Source: an uncultured Cedecea sp. (GTDB taxonomy: Bacteria > Pseudomonadota > Gammaproteobacteria > Enterobacterales > Enterobacteriaceae). Taken from it: a stretch of 64,000 bases of DNA. A program made the translations under genes and the position numbers. Below are positions 10,212 to 19,272 of this stretch, piece after piece (the first letter of the stretch is position 1; each line of letters starts with the position of its first letter). The notes beneath the pieces were generated by a model that did no database searches, was not told where the DNA came from, and saw only the letters and a program-made list of their open reading frames with translations. The DNA lies in NCBI RefSeq assembly GCF_947498825.1, contig NZ_CANMLV010000021.1, positions 27,241 to 91,240 on the forward strand, given 5' to 3'.

Positions 10212-11168
10212 TTAACTCGACATCAGACGGATGACCCGCAGCAATGCAGGGGCGGCCATGATGGCAATAATCGGGGGGAGAATCAGTCCCATCAACGGGA
10301 CACTTAGCTGTGCGGGCAACTTTCCGGCTTTTTCTTCCAGGCGTAGGATCAGGGTTTTACGACTTTCATCCGCAATGGTTCTGAGCGCCTGAGAAAGCGG
10401 CGTACCATAACGCTCCGCTTGTAGCAGAGTCGCCACCATATTTTCTATTTCGGGAACACGCGTTCTCTCCGCCAGATGGGTCAGAGCAAGCGTTCTGTCA
10501 GATAAAATCTGCAGTTCAGCTGAGGTATAGCGCAACTCATCCGCCATTTCGGGAGCAGAAAGTCCAAGCTCTTTAGAAACCACATGCAGTACTCGCCCGA
10601 TAGGCAAACCGGCCTCGGCGCAGACCACCATCAGGTCAAGGGCATCGGGCACTGAACGTCCCAGCCGGACACCACGCGTCACCGCACGATGTCTCAGCCA
10701 CCACTCGGGCACCAGGCTACCGATAAAGAACCCTGTCAGACCACCCGCCAGACCGGTTAACCCGATACGATCGGCTGGCGGCACCAGACCCAAAACCAGT
10801 ACCAGGACGGCAAGCAATCCACAGGCGAATTTGCCGATAACAAACCAACCAACCGCTTCCGTACGGCGAAAGCCAGCAAGGTCAAGCATCTGACGAAACT
10901 TTTTCCGATCTTTCTCAGCGCCCGCCAGTCGTTCACCCTGTTCAGCCAAAGGACGCAGTATTTTTTCAAGGGCCGGCGACAGTTCCATCCCCTGTCCTCT
11001 GAGAATAGAATGTTCGGCACTGGTCTCAGTGTCAGTTACAGGTAAGTGAGGCGCTAAGCGCTGGTGCAATTTACGGACACGTTCGTTTCTTCCCTGACCT
11101 CTGGCAAACCACAGGCCGGCAATAATCAGAAACACAGCCAATATCAATAGCGGATCATCTAGCAGCAT
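10212..11168 (-). CDS. tadC: Tad inner-membrane platform protein TadC
   Basis: This 318-residue protein of the GspF/type II secretion F family has an N-terminal membrane helix, a central pair of helices and a C-terminal helix, with the cytoplasmic F domain (VPDALDLMVVCAEAGLPIGRVL and following) between them. It probably pairs with TadB to form the platform on which the ATPase TadA acts. The ribosome site AGAGAAAAG precedes the ATG. It sits 11 bp after tadB, consistent with one transcript. Confidence 0.9.
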   Translation of the reverse strand: MLLDDPLLILAVFLIIAGLWFARGQGRNERVRKLHQRLAPHLPVTDTETSAEHSILRGQGMELSPALEKILRPLAEQGERLAGAEKDRKKFRQMLDLAGFRRTEAVGWFVIGKFACGLLAVLVLVLGLVPPADRIGLTGLAGGLTGFFIGSLVPEWWLRHRAVTRGVRLGRSVPDALDLMVVCAEAGLPIGRVLHVVSKELGLSAPEMADELRYTSAELQILSDRTLALTHLAERTRVPEIENMVATLLQAERYGTPLSQALRTIADESRKTLILRLEEKAGKLPAQLSVPLMGLILPPIIAIMAAPALLRVIRLMSS

Positions 11169-11179
11169 TGTCTTTTCTC

Positions 11180-12160
11180 TTAAGCTATCCGTTTAACCAT
11201 AAAAAATGTCACCAGCATGCCTAAGCTGACGCTACATACGGCGTACAGCAGTACCGAGGTGCCTGTCGAGTCGGAAAACAGAAAGGTAAAATCTTCAGGC
11301 GATTTGAAGTACATATAGGCCAGACAGCAGGGGAACAGCGCTGCCACTATCTTTGCTGAAGCTCGAGATTCAGAGGTTTTTGACAGTACCTTCAACGACA
11401 GCTCGCGACGTTCACGTAAAGTGGTTGCCAGACGCTCAAGGGTATCGCCCAGACGGCCCCCTGCTTCCTGGTTGATAATCAAAATAACCACAAAGAAACG
11501 GAACTCCGCCATTGGTACACGATCAGCGGAAGCCTGAATCACCTGACGAAAGGGAATGCCCAGCTTCAGCCAGTTATCAATGGTGCGGAACTCGTGGGCC
11601 AGTGGTCCGGTAAGATGTTCAGCCACCATCGCAAAAGTGTTTGCGACGGGTACCCCGGCACGCGCCGCCCTGACAATGGCATCAATGGCATCAGGTAAGC
11701 TTTCACGCAGCAGCTGCAAATGTTTTTGCAGCGCGGAGCGAAACAGCAACCAGCCAATCACAGAAGCAAATAACAGTGAGAACAGAAGCCCCGTTGTCAG
11801 CGGTAAGGGGGTACGCTGACCAACGGACATACCTATAGCCAGGCTGATAGCGCCAAGGATGATCAGTCTGGGGCGCAAGCTGCTGCGCCAGCCAATAAAA
11901 TCCAGCTGATCCCAGAAAACCGATAAACGATGCCCAATCAGCGGCACACGGCTGAAAGGAGAAATCCGCGACTTTTTGAGAATAGACAGCGGAGGATCCT
12001 GATCTGAATCCAGCGCACTGTCCTGTAAGATTTGACGCAGTCTCTGCTCGCGCCGCTGACGTAGCTGGCGCTGATTTCGGGCATAGTTCAGCGCCAGACA
12101 CAGCATCAACACGCTTACAAAAACTAAAACTGTCAGTATGTTAATAAGATTCAGAGTCAT
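11180..12160 (-). CDS. tadB: Tad inner-membrane platform protein TadB
   Basis: This 326-residue GspF-family protein resembles TadC in plan: an N-terminal helix, central helices near residues 100-145, the F domain (LPDAIDAIVRAARAGVPV) and C-terminal helices. I use the ATG at 12160, with AAGGA eight bases upstream, rather than the TTG one codon earlier. In Tad systems TadB and TadC form the inner-membrane core of the pilus machine. It lies 15 bp after tadA. Confidence 0.9.
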   Translation of the reverse strand: MTLNLINILTVLVFVSVLMLCLALNYARNQRQLRQRREQRLRQILQDSALDSDQDPPLSILKKSRISPFSRVPLIGHRLSVFWDQLDFIGWRSSLRPRLIILGAISLAIGMSVGQRTPLPLTTGLLFSLLFASVIGWLLFRSALQKHLQLLRESLPDAIDAIVRAARAGVPVANTFAMVAEHLTGPLAHEFRTIDNWLKLGIPFRQVIQASADRVPMAEFRFFVVILIINQEAGGRLGDTLERLATTLRERRELSLKVLSKTSESRASAKIVAALFPCCLAYMYFKSPEDFTFLFSDSTGTSVLLYAVCSVSLGMLVTFFMVKRIA

Positions 12161-12175
12161 CAATGCATCCTTAAA

Positions 12176-13558
12176 TCAGGCATCTAACAGATGGGTCTTC
12201 TCAGTAAAGAATTGAGGACGCTGAACATGCTGAACATATTCTCCAGTTAACTGACCTGTCGCTGGGTTGGTACCCGTGACCTGAAAAGTAAACAGATCCT
12301 GCATCTGGATAATTTCTTCTTCCATGCCACACAGTTCACTAATGGAGACCACACGTCTGGCACCGTCACGCATACGTTCAATTTGCACTATCAGATGAAC
12401 GGCGCTGGCGATTTGTCGTCTGATAGCCATCAGAGGAAGCTGCATACTGGCCATCATCACCATATTTTCCAGACGTTGAATGGCATCGCGGGTGGTATTG
12501 GCATGAACGGTACACAGAGAGCCGTCATGACCGGTATTCATGGCCTGGAGCATGTCGAAACACTCACCTCCCCTGACCTCACCAAGAATGATACGGTCAG
12601 GACGCATACGCAGGGCGTTACGCATCAAGTCACGCTGGTCGACTTTACCGGAACCCTCAGCACTTACCGGTCGGGTTTCCAGGCGAACAACATGCTCTTG
12701 CTGTAACTGCAGTTCAGCGGCATCTTCAATGGTAATAATGCGATCGGTCACACCAATTTTTTGCGATAGCGCATTGAGGAGCGTGGTTTTACCGGCCCCG
12801 GTGCCCCCGGAAACAATCACATTCACACGCGCCTGCATCGCTTTATTCAGTACCGCAGCCATAGCAGGAGACATACAACGAGCCTCAGCCAGAGACTCCA
12901 GTGAGAGATTGCGGCGCATAAATTTACGAATTGAAATCGTTGTTCCGTCAATGGCTAAGGGGTAGGTAATCACGTTGACACGGCTGCCGTCAGGCAGACG
13001 TGCATCCACCATGGGGCTGGCTTCATCGATACGTCGGCCTACCGCGGCGGCAATACGCTGAGCGGTATTGAAAACGTGCTCTTCATCGATAAACGTAATC
13101 TGGGAGAGTTCGAGCTTGCCAAAACGCTCAATAAACACCTGATTAGCCCCGTTAACCAAAATATCATTGACCGTATCATCTGCCAGTAACGGCTGTATCG
13201 GCCCGATACCGGTCATTTCATCGAGCATTTCGTGGCTCAGCGCCAGCTCTTCCTGGCGAGAAAGCTGGAGTCGTTCGCTATCACAAATGGTGCGGATCAC
13301 CGCCTGTATCTGCGTCAGTAAATTGTCGCGCCCCATCCCTGCGGCTTTGCCAGCATCAAGCTGATCGTACAGTCGCGTACGAATAATTCTGCGCTGAGCG
13401 TTGCGACTGTCATTCTGCTGCACGCTGGCAGTCGAGACGGATGCACGTGATTCGCTTGCCTTACTCTCAACAGCAGGTGTGCTGGTCATTTCCGGACTGG
13501 CGGCAGCCGTTTGTGTCACAACTTCACGGACAACAGTCTGATTTTTACGCCTTAACAT
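12176..13558 (-). CDS. tadA: Tad pilus motor ATPase TadA (CpaF family)
   Basis: This 460-residue type II/IV secretion ATPase has the Walker A motif GGTGAGKTT at about residues 250-258. It is followed by the acidic Asp box (ITIEDAAELQL), Walker B region (RPDRIILGEVRGGE) and His box (TGHDGSLCTVHAN), all intact. The first 60 residues are low-complexity and Ser/Ala rich, upstream of the CpaF core. TadA is a cytoplasmic hexamer that hydrolyses ATP to drive pilin polymerisation through TadB/TadC. It lies 22 bp after tadZ. Confidence 0.95.
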   Translation of the reverse strand: MLRRKNQTVVREVVTQTAAASPEMTSTPAVESKASESRASVSTASVQQNDSRNAQRRIIRTRLYDQLDAGKAAGMGRDNLLTQIQAVIRTICDSERLQLSRQEELALSHEMLDEMTGIGPIQPLLADDTVNDILVNGANQVFIERFGKLELSQITFIDEEHVFNTAQRIAAAVGRRIDEASPMVDARLPDGSRVNVITYPLAIDGTTISIRKFMRRNLSLESLAEARCMSPAMAAVLNKAMQARVNVIVSGGTGAGKTTLLNALSQKIGVTDRIITIEDAAELQLQQEHVVRLETRPVSAEGSGKVDQRDLMRNALRMRPDRIILGEVRGGECFDMLQAMNTGHDGSLCTVHANTTRDAIQRLENMVMMASMQLPLMAIRRQIASAVHLIVQIERMRDGARRVVSISELCGMEEEIIQMQDLFTFQVTGTNPATGQLTGEYVQHVQRPQFFTEKTHLLDA

Positions 13559-13580
13559 AAATTATCGTCTCCCGGGAAGC

Positions 13581-14789
13581 TTAAGCGCGGCGTAACAGCG
13601 TAGAGAACCAGTGCTTTTTCGCCGGTTCAGGACGCTGACCACAGGCCAGATGACTTAACTCTCTTAACGCTTGCAACCAGGGTAAAGAGGCGTGAATATC
13701 CAGCGCACCAAGCGCCAGACTACGGGCAAGGGTATGACCAGCATGTGGCAAGACAACATCGATTGGGCGACCTACAACCTGTTCAAATTCCGCCCGACTC
13801 AGCGGCGGATTGCTGGAAAAATGGCTCTGATTGTTGACCAGCAGTAAACGCTGACCTTCACTTTCATCGCCAATATCATGGAGAATACTGCGTAAATTAC
13901 GGGCATCTTGCAGGGTCAGTTCCGTGACCAAAATACGGAGGTCGGCATAAGTCAGTACGTCAAGCGCCCCCGTCGGGAATGAGCAAGGCAGATCCCAGAT
14001 AACTTGATTAAACATACGACATAAAGCGCCCCCCAGATTGAGGACGGTGTCAGCATCAACCTCATTATCACTACGGCGAACAGGTTTTTGCGCTAACAGA
14101 TGAAGACGAGTATCAACCTTAATCATGGCACGCTGGAGTAGCTGACTGTCCAGTACTTCGGTCGTGAGTACCGCAGCCAGCCCCGCATCTTCATCCTGCC
14201 CTAGCAGTAATAACTGGTCGCCATTACGCCTGTCAAAATCAACTAATCCCGTCGGTAAATGACGTTCAGTGGCAAATAAATACCCCAGACCAGCAGCTAC
14301 AGTACTGGTACCGACACCGCCACTGACACCGGCTATCGCAACCGTTCTTCCAAGGCGCGCATATTCTGATCCGGTATGCATCCCTTTACACTTAGCCAGT
14401 GCCGCAGACAGCTGATCCAGCGCATAGGGTTTCACTAAGTACTCGGTAATACCCAGTTGCAGTAGCGAACGGTAAAGACTCACATCCTGAGCATTTCCGG
14501 TGACAATGACCTGGCACTCTGGCCCACAGATAGCCAGCAGGGCTTCCAGAGCAGGTAACGGCCAGGGCTCTGCTTCAATATCAACAATTAACATCTGCGG
14601 TGGCAGATTAAGTTCACACCAGGTACGCGCCGCATTGAGACCGCCACGTTCGACCGGCGCTTCCGGATATTTAAGCCGCGTCAGGGAATCGCGTAATGCC
14701 ACAGCGTCTGGCTCACTGAAAGTAAATGCGGCAATCAGTAGTCCCTGTTCCTCACCGCCTGTTCCGGAAGAAACTTTTACATCACTCAT
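13581..14789 (-). CDS. tadZ: Tad pilus localisation ATPase-like protein TadZ (CpaE family)
   Basis: This 402-residue protein combines an N-terminal receiver-like domain (about residues 10-135, ending ITEYLVKPYALDQL) with a C-terminal MinD/ParA-like ATPase domain that starts at GVSGGVGTSTVAAGLG (about residue 155). The P-loop lacks the usual invariant Lys positions, as in many TadZ proteins. The family places the pilus machine, often at a cell pole. The start is preceded by GGGAGACAAC. It is 15 bp after rcpB. Confidence 0.9.
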   Translation of the reverse strand: MSDVKVSSGTGGEEQGLLIAAFTFSEPDAVALRDSLTRLKYPEAPVERGGLNAARTWCELNLPPQMLIVDIEAEPWPLPALEALLAICGPECQVIVTGNAQDVSLYRSLLQLGITEYLVKPYALDQLSAALAKCKGMHTGSEYARLGRTVAIAGVSGGVGTSTVAAGLGYLFATERHLPTGLVDFDRRNGDQLLLLGQDEDAGLAAVLTTEVLDSQLLQRAMIKVDTRLHLLAQKPVRRSDNEVDADTVLNLGGALCRMFNQVIWDLPCSFPTGALDVLTYADLRILVTELTLQDARNLRSILHDIGDESEGQRLLLVNNQSHFSSNPPLSRAEFEQVVGRPIDVVLPHAGHTLARSLALGALDIHASLPWLQALRELSHLACGQRPEPAKKHWFSTLLRRA

Positions 14790-14804
14790 GTTGTCTCCCT
14801 GGCG

Positions 14805-15479
14805 TTAGTCTTCGCTAAAGTCAATGTTGATAAGCGTTTTAACGTTGTCTGTCTGATAGCGTTCAATAGCGTTAACCGCCGCAACACCATCAGCCCCATC
14901 GAGCATACGAGCCTGAATCAAGTCCTTTGGCTCGGCGATCATCATCGCGAGGTTGTTTTGTGTGGCACAGCCCAGATAGCCCACGCTGTCATAGGGTTTA
15001 ACCATCAGTAACCCCGGGTCATTAATCTGGCAGCGAGTGGTTTGCACCGCTATCGCCTGGGATATGACTTGCAAATCCCCCTGGCCACTGCCTGCGACAA
15101 TGCGACGCTCTGTCTTTATTTTTTTAGGGTCAGCGCCCGCATTTTGTAGCGCTTTGGCTAAGCGCCCCGCAAGCTGCTCACCACGGACGGTATAAGGCGT
15201 AATGATGAGCGTCTGGGCGGTAAGTCTGCCCTGCTTAACCAGCAGCTCGTTCAGCGAGCTCAAAGAGGCCGGACTCAGACCCTGCCCTTTACTGGCCGCC
15301 TGAAGATTAACGGCTAAAGCACTGGGCTTCGCTGTGACCGGAGCCAGTGCGGGCTGGTCATAACGTTGCATGCGGATATCGTTCAACGCCCGGTCAGTAC
15401 AACCCGACAGAATGATGGCCATCAGCCCGCCCGCTAAAGGTGCGGCAAATTTTTTGTTCACTCGCAGAATGGAGTTCAT
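14805..15479 (-). CDS. rcpB: Tad pilus lipoprotein RcpB (CpaD family)
   Basis: The 224-residue product has a lipoprotein signal ending LSGC, followed by a CpaD-like periplasmic domain (GRTAQTL-like and CATQNNLAMMIAEPKDL, the latter typical of CpaD). I take the ATG at 15479 because it has AGGATAAC in place. An ATG at 15497 overlapping the rcpA stop is the alternative and would add six residues. RcpB/CpaD is thought to help the RcpA secretin assemble or gate in the outer membrane. Confidence 0.88.
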   Translation of the reverse strand: MNSILRVNKKFAAPLAGGLMAIILSGCTDRALNDIRMQRYDQPALAPVTAKPSALAVNLQAASKGQGLSPASLSSLNELLVKQGRLTAQTLIITPYTVRGEQLAGRLAKALQNAGADPKKIKTERRIVAGSGQGDLQVISQAIAVQTTRCQINDPGLLMVKPYDSVGYLGCATQNNLAMMIAEPKDLIQARMLDGADGVAAVNAIERYQTDNVKTLINIDFSED

Positions 15480-15496
15480 GACGTTATCCTGAATCA

Positions 15497-16909
15497 TTAG
15501 TAGAGGTAACCCACGGCACCGTAGCTCGGCGTCACGGCATCCAGCGGCTTAATGCCCTGGCCCGGGGTCTGCAACTGCCCGGCACTCACGGGCTCGACGA
15601 CATAGGCCGTGGCGATAATGACCAGTTCAGTTTCTTCATGCTTGGTGGCTTCGTTATCGAAAATTTTCCCCATCACTGGAATATCACTGGCTCCCGGTAC
15701 GCCTGTCACCGTCTGACTGTTAGAGCTACGTAACATGCCTGCCAAAGCAAAACTCTGACCACTGGCTAGCTCGACAGTGGTATCAGCGCGACGTACGGTC
15801 AGGGCTGGAATAACCGATCCTCCTTCAAGCGTCACCTGTCCCACCGAGGTCAGTTCACTCACTTCAGGTGCAATATGCAGGCTAATACGGTTGGCTGAGA
15901 GTAAGGTTGGCGTCATGCGTAAAATCACGCCATAAGACTTATATTCAATGCTGATATTATTATTGGTTATCAGAACGATAGGCACTTCCCCGCCGGCTGC
16001 AAACGCGGCGGTTTCACCGGAAATGGCCGTCAGGTTAGGCTCAGCCAGGACCGTCGCCATATTCTGTTGCACCATGGCAGATAACAAACTGCTCAATGAA
16101 CCATCGGCCCCGGAGGTGTTAAAGCCCAGCGCACCACTCCCTTCTACTCCGGTAAACTTATTGGTACTGGAGTCAAAGAAATTAGACAGAGTGCCGGAAT
16201 TAAAACCGATGGTGGAATTACCGAGATTCAGGGAAGAATTCCAGTTAAAGCCCAGTTCATGGGTTAACTTGCGCGACACCTCCACGACACGGACGCGGAT
16301 ATTGATCTGGGATGGGGTTCTGATCTTAAGCTGATTAACGACGTTAGCAGAACTTTCACTGCTTCCACCGAGACTGCTATTTCCACCGCCACCGTCACCA
16401 CGACCGACAGAGGTTTTGATATAGGTCTGAACGCTGTCGATAACTTTTTTCGCATCCTGTGGGGTATCCACGCTTCCCCGGACAATCACGCCGCTGGGAA
16501 TACCCGCTTCAAGTGAGATATCCGCTTCCGGGAATTCACGCTTCAGTCGCTCATAAAGGGCTTTTAAATCGTGTTCGACAACAATACGAATCGCGGTGAT
16601 CACATCGCCATTTTGATCCATAGCATACAGCGTGGTGCTACCCACAGACTTGCCATAAACAAACAGATTACCCGGTGACGGAAGTTCAAAACTGGCCACT
16701 TCGGGATCGGCCACCAGGATGCTGTCAGGCAAGTCCTTGAGCTGTAACATACGCCCCTGGTTGACAATCAGTTTAACGACACTGGACTCATGTACCTCTG
16801 CAATATTTCTGGAGGCAGCAGGCTGACTCCATGCGGCAAGCCAGCAGACGCTCGCCAGCATTAACGCTGCTGTCCAAAAGTCTCGTCTGAAAGCAAAAAA
16901 CATTTTCAT
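15497..16909 (-). CDS. rcpA: Tad pilus outer-membrane secretin RcpA (CpaC family)
   Basis: This 470-residue secretin has an N-terminal Sec signal (basic start then AALMLASVCWLAAWS). A CpaC-type N-domain with a BON-like segment follows (about residues 45-185), then a Gly/Ser-rich linker. The type II/III secretin domain occupies about residues 215-450 (VPIVLITNNNISIEYKSYG, PVMGKIFDNEATKHEETELVII). It forms the outer-membrane channel for the Flp pilus. It is followed immediately by rcpB, and lies 69 bp after rcpC. Confidence 0.94.
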   Translation of the reverse strand: MKMFFAFRRDFWTAALMLASVCWLAAWSQPAASRNIAEVHESSVVKLIVNQGRMLQLKDLPDSILVADPEVASFELPSPGNLFVYGKSVGSTTLYAMDQNGDVITAIRIVVEHDLKALYERLKREFPEADISLEAGIPSGVIVRGSVDTPQDAKKVIDSVQTYIKTSVGRGDGGGGNSSLGGSSESSANVVNQLKIRTPSQINIRVRVVEVSRKLTHELGFNWNSSLNLGNSTIGFNSGTLSNFFDSSTNKFTGVEGSGALGFNTSGADGSLSSLLSAMVQQNMATVLAEPNLTAISGETAAFAAGGEVPIVLITNNNISIEYKSYGVILRMTPTLLSANRISLHIAPEVSELTSVGQVTLEGGSVIPALTVRRADTTVELASGQSFALAGMLRSSNSQTVTGVPGASDIPVMGKIFDNEATKHEETELVIIATAYVVEPVSAGQLQTPGQGIKPLDAVTPSYGAVGYLY

Positions 16910-16978
16910 CTGGGTATTTCCATTCAGGGTTTAATGTGTTCACTCAATTTCGGCATGACGTTCACTGCCCGGTATCGC

Positions 16979-17881
16979 CTAATGAGCAGGGAACGTTTTA
17001 TTTTCCAGCTTCCCGCCACGGAATAATTTCACTTGATGGCCAGTTCGATAGATATCGGTACTGTCAGTCAGCGTAGTCACACTGCCTGCCTGCTGATTTA
17101 CAGGCTGGTCGTCTGCCCCGCTACGAAGCGACAAATGCAGTAAACCGACCTCTTTGGCTACAGCCAACACTTCAGCTTGTTCCGGGGTCACTTCTACCGT
17201 GACAGTCTGAAATAGCGCCTGGCGAGGTCTGTTATTCGTACTGGTGTTATCTGGGGCATCGACATCCTGACGTGGGCGCACATCCGCGTTACTGTCAGTA
17301 TCATTATTCAGTGCCAGGACTCGCAGATCGCTTACAATGGTTTGTGCGGCAAGTTGCGGTGGTGCTGGGGGAGCATTCGAGGAACTCTCTGATTCGTTTA
17401 AGTCGGCTTTACGCAGACTCAGAATGATATCGACTCGATCTCCGGCATTCACTAAACCGGAGTTACTGGCTACTGCGTTGGTTGGAATAGAAATCGCCCG
17501 CATACCTTTACCCAATACCGCGGAAATAAAGCCAGGTTCATTGGGCCTGACGACCAGGCTATTATTTAATGCGGTTCCGGCCTGTACTGGTTTACGCACC
17601 GTGGCGCCAAAGAGTTGTGACTCTTTATCCTGGCCATTAATAAAATAGAAACTTCTTGAGACAGATTTTTCCGTTTCTTCCCAACGCATGGAAGCTATAT
17701 CAATAAAATCACCGGGATTAAGATCTTTATCTGCCACGAGAACCATTTTTTTGGGGGCAGGTATTTGAACCTGTTGGACAGGTGCCGGAGCAGATAATTG
17801 GCTACGTACCAAAAGAGCAACAATAGCGGCAAAAATACACGCCCCTGAGAATATTATTGTCGAGTTTATTTTCTTCTTCAT
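16979..17881 (-). CDS. rcpC: Tad pilus periplasmic protein RcpC (CpaB family)
   Basis: This 300-residue protein has one N-terminal membrane helix (about residues 7-27) and a SAF domain (KKMVLVADKDLNPGDFI, about residues 44-110). A CpaB C-terminal region follows (GMRAISIPTNAVASNSGLVNAGDRVDIIL and TVTVEVTPEQAEVLAVA). RcpC/CpaB connects the inner-membrane machinery to the secretin in the periplasm. The 160-bp gap before it holds no gene. Confidence 0.92.
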   Translation of the reverse strand: MKKKINSTIIFSGACIFAAIVALLVRSQLSAPAPVQQVQIPAPKKMVLVADKDLNPGDFIDIASMRWEETEKSVSRSFYFINGQDKESQLFGATVRKPVQAGTALNNSLVVRPNEPGFISAVLGKGMRAISIPTNAVASNSGLVNAGDRVDIILSLRKADLNESESSSNAPPAPPQLAAQTIVSDLRVLALNNDTDSNADVRPRQDVDAPDNTSTNNRPRQALFQTVTVEVTPEQAEVLAVAKEVGLLHLSLRSGADDQPVNQQAGSVTTLTDSTDIYRTGHQVKLFRGGKLENKTFPAH

Positions 17882-18041
17882 ATTGTATTCTAGTATTCCC
17901 GGTCAAACAGCAAGGCTATTTAGAGGTACATATCATAATTAAAGCGACTTACATACCGCCGCGGTTATAAGCTCCCCACCACAGATATTATCTGTATTAT
18001 TCATGAGGTTTTATAACAGGTCCGCAAACAGACTTAATTAT

Positions 18042-18584
18042 TCAGGATATATAAGGCAAAATTAAAATATACGCGGCTCCAGCGCTGATCGCTATTCCAT
18101 AAGGAATACCCTGAGACAATTCAGGTGATAGCGCAGGCGGCAATGCTAATTTAATTTTGAATCTTTTATTAATACTGTTTATTCCTGTGGTTATTATTGT
18201 CGGAATTATATTCAGTAACGGTAATGCTATCGCCAATACCCCGCCAACTAATGCGGTTACCATAATAAAGGTAATTTGCTGACCATAACCGACCCACAGA
18301 CAAAGCACTGCCATTAATTTGACATCTCCGGCTCCCAGTCGCCCGGTAAGAAAAAGCAGAAACCCCACCAGAAATACAATACCGGCACCGGGGAAATCTT
18401 TATAAATAATCGATAGCGGTGCATTATTAATTGCGATTTCCCAAACTCTGATAGCAATCCAACCAAACAAAATAATCAGTACAGCTCGATTTGGTATACG
18501 GCGTTCTAAGAGATCGCTAAAAGAACACCATATTAAACAACTTGCCAGATACAGAATTTGAGCACTAAGCCCTGAGTCCGCCAT
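18042..18584 (-). CDS. tadV: Flp prepilin peptidase TadV (CpaA family)
   Basis: This 180-residue polytopic membrane aspartic protease carries the two A24-type catalytic Asp sites, SDLLERRIPN (about residue 24) and GAGDVKLMA (about residue 90). It lacks the N-terminal methylase domain of classical PilD, as is usual for TadV. It should cleave Flp, TadE and TadF. The start overlaps the flp stop as TAATG. Confidence 0.93.
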   Translation of the reverse strand: MADSGLSAQILYLASCLIWCSFSDLLERRIPNRAVLIILFGWIAIRVWEIAINNAPLSIIYKDFPGAGIVFLVGFLLFLTGRLGAGDVKLMAVLCLWVGYGQQITFIMVTALVGGVLAIALPLLNIIPTIITTGINSINKRFKIKLALPPALSPELSQGIPYGIAISAGAAYILILPYIS

Positions 18585-18805
18585 TATTTATTAGTAATGG
18601 AACCAGGTGCTGATGTTCCTGAACCTGAAATTTGATCGGCTATCTGGCGGAATTTTTCAGTCAGTGCCGTAACAAATACCCCGTCGCTCCCAAAAATAGC
18701 GCCAATAGCCGCTGCCATGGCTGCTGCCAGGATCCCGTACTCAATCGCGGTGACGCCACTTTCATCCCGTAAAAACGCTTTCAGTTGTGTTATCCCGATT
18801 TTCAT
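18584..18805 (-). CDS. flp: Flp major type IVb pilin
   Basis: This 73-residue prepilin is the main structural subunit of the Flp pilus. The N-terminus is a short basic leader ending ESG, then VTAIEYGILAAAMAAAIGAIF: the cleavage site follows Gly and the conserved Glu-Tyr pair is in place. The C-terminus is short and Ser/Thr/Gly rich. Only one flp copy is present. It is the first gene of the leftward pilus operon, with its promoter region to the right. Confidence 0.95.
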   Translation of the reverse strand: MKIGITQLKAFLRDESGVTAIEYGILAAAMAAAIGAIFGSDGVFVTALTEKFRQIADQISGSGTSAPGSITNK

Positions 18806-18869
18806 CTTATCACCTCACGGTTAGTACACCCTTGCAGGGCTGGTTAAAGGCTAAAATTAGCGATGCGTA

Positions 18870-18898
18870 ATAATGAGAGTAATTATCATTAACATCAA
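18870..18898 (-). promoter_or_regulatory. Predicted flp promoter with overlapping Fur box
   Basis: On the minus strand TTGATG (-35-like, 18893-18898) and CATTAT (-10-like, 18870-18875) are 17 bp apart. Between them, GTTAATGATAATTACTCTC (18875-18893) matches the 19-bp Fur consensus at 15 positions by my count. Binding there should block transcription of flp and the tad operon under iron-replete conditions. This is a prediction from sequence alone. Confidence 0.55.
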
Positions 18899-19272
18899 GT
18901 TAAATTACATTAACTTTTTTTAATCTTTTTGAACCGAAGTAATAACGGATAACCTTATATTTTTTAACGACTTTAATCATAGCAAAGGCTATATAAAATG
19001 ACCCGCCAGCCCTGATTATTAAGAATTGTACAGACGTAATTTGGTTGTTTTATCACCTGAAGGCCGCTCTGCTACTCAGATAGCATCGCAGTCAATTGAA
19101 TTTCTCGAACTAAAGAAAACGACGGAAGAGAGCGACGGAAAAGGAAGGAATGAGAGGAATCGGCAAGAGATGAAACACTCAGCATCTATGAGCAAGCAGG
19201 CAGATAACCTGTACCCACAGATGCTGAACAGAAAGAAACCCCACTACAGTAAAACCGCGCGAATTTAAGCGA
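18899..19272. other. AT-rich non-coding stretch between flp promoter and tonB
   Basis: I see no gene here. An 80-codon plus-strand frame (19026-19268) has low-complexity Lys/Glu/Ser content, no ribosome site and no family resemblance. No clear rho-independent terminator for tonB was found. The stretch marks the junction between the conserved tonB end and the tad block. Confidence 0.5.

Noticed and set aside
19026..19268. 80-codon plus-strand frame between flp and tonB
   Set aside because: Low-complexity composition, no ribosome site and no family resemblance.
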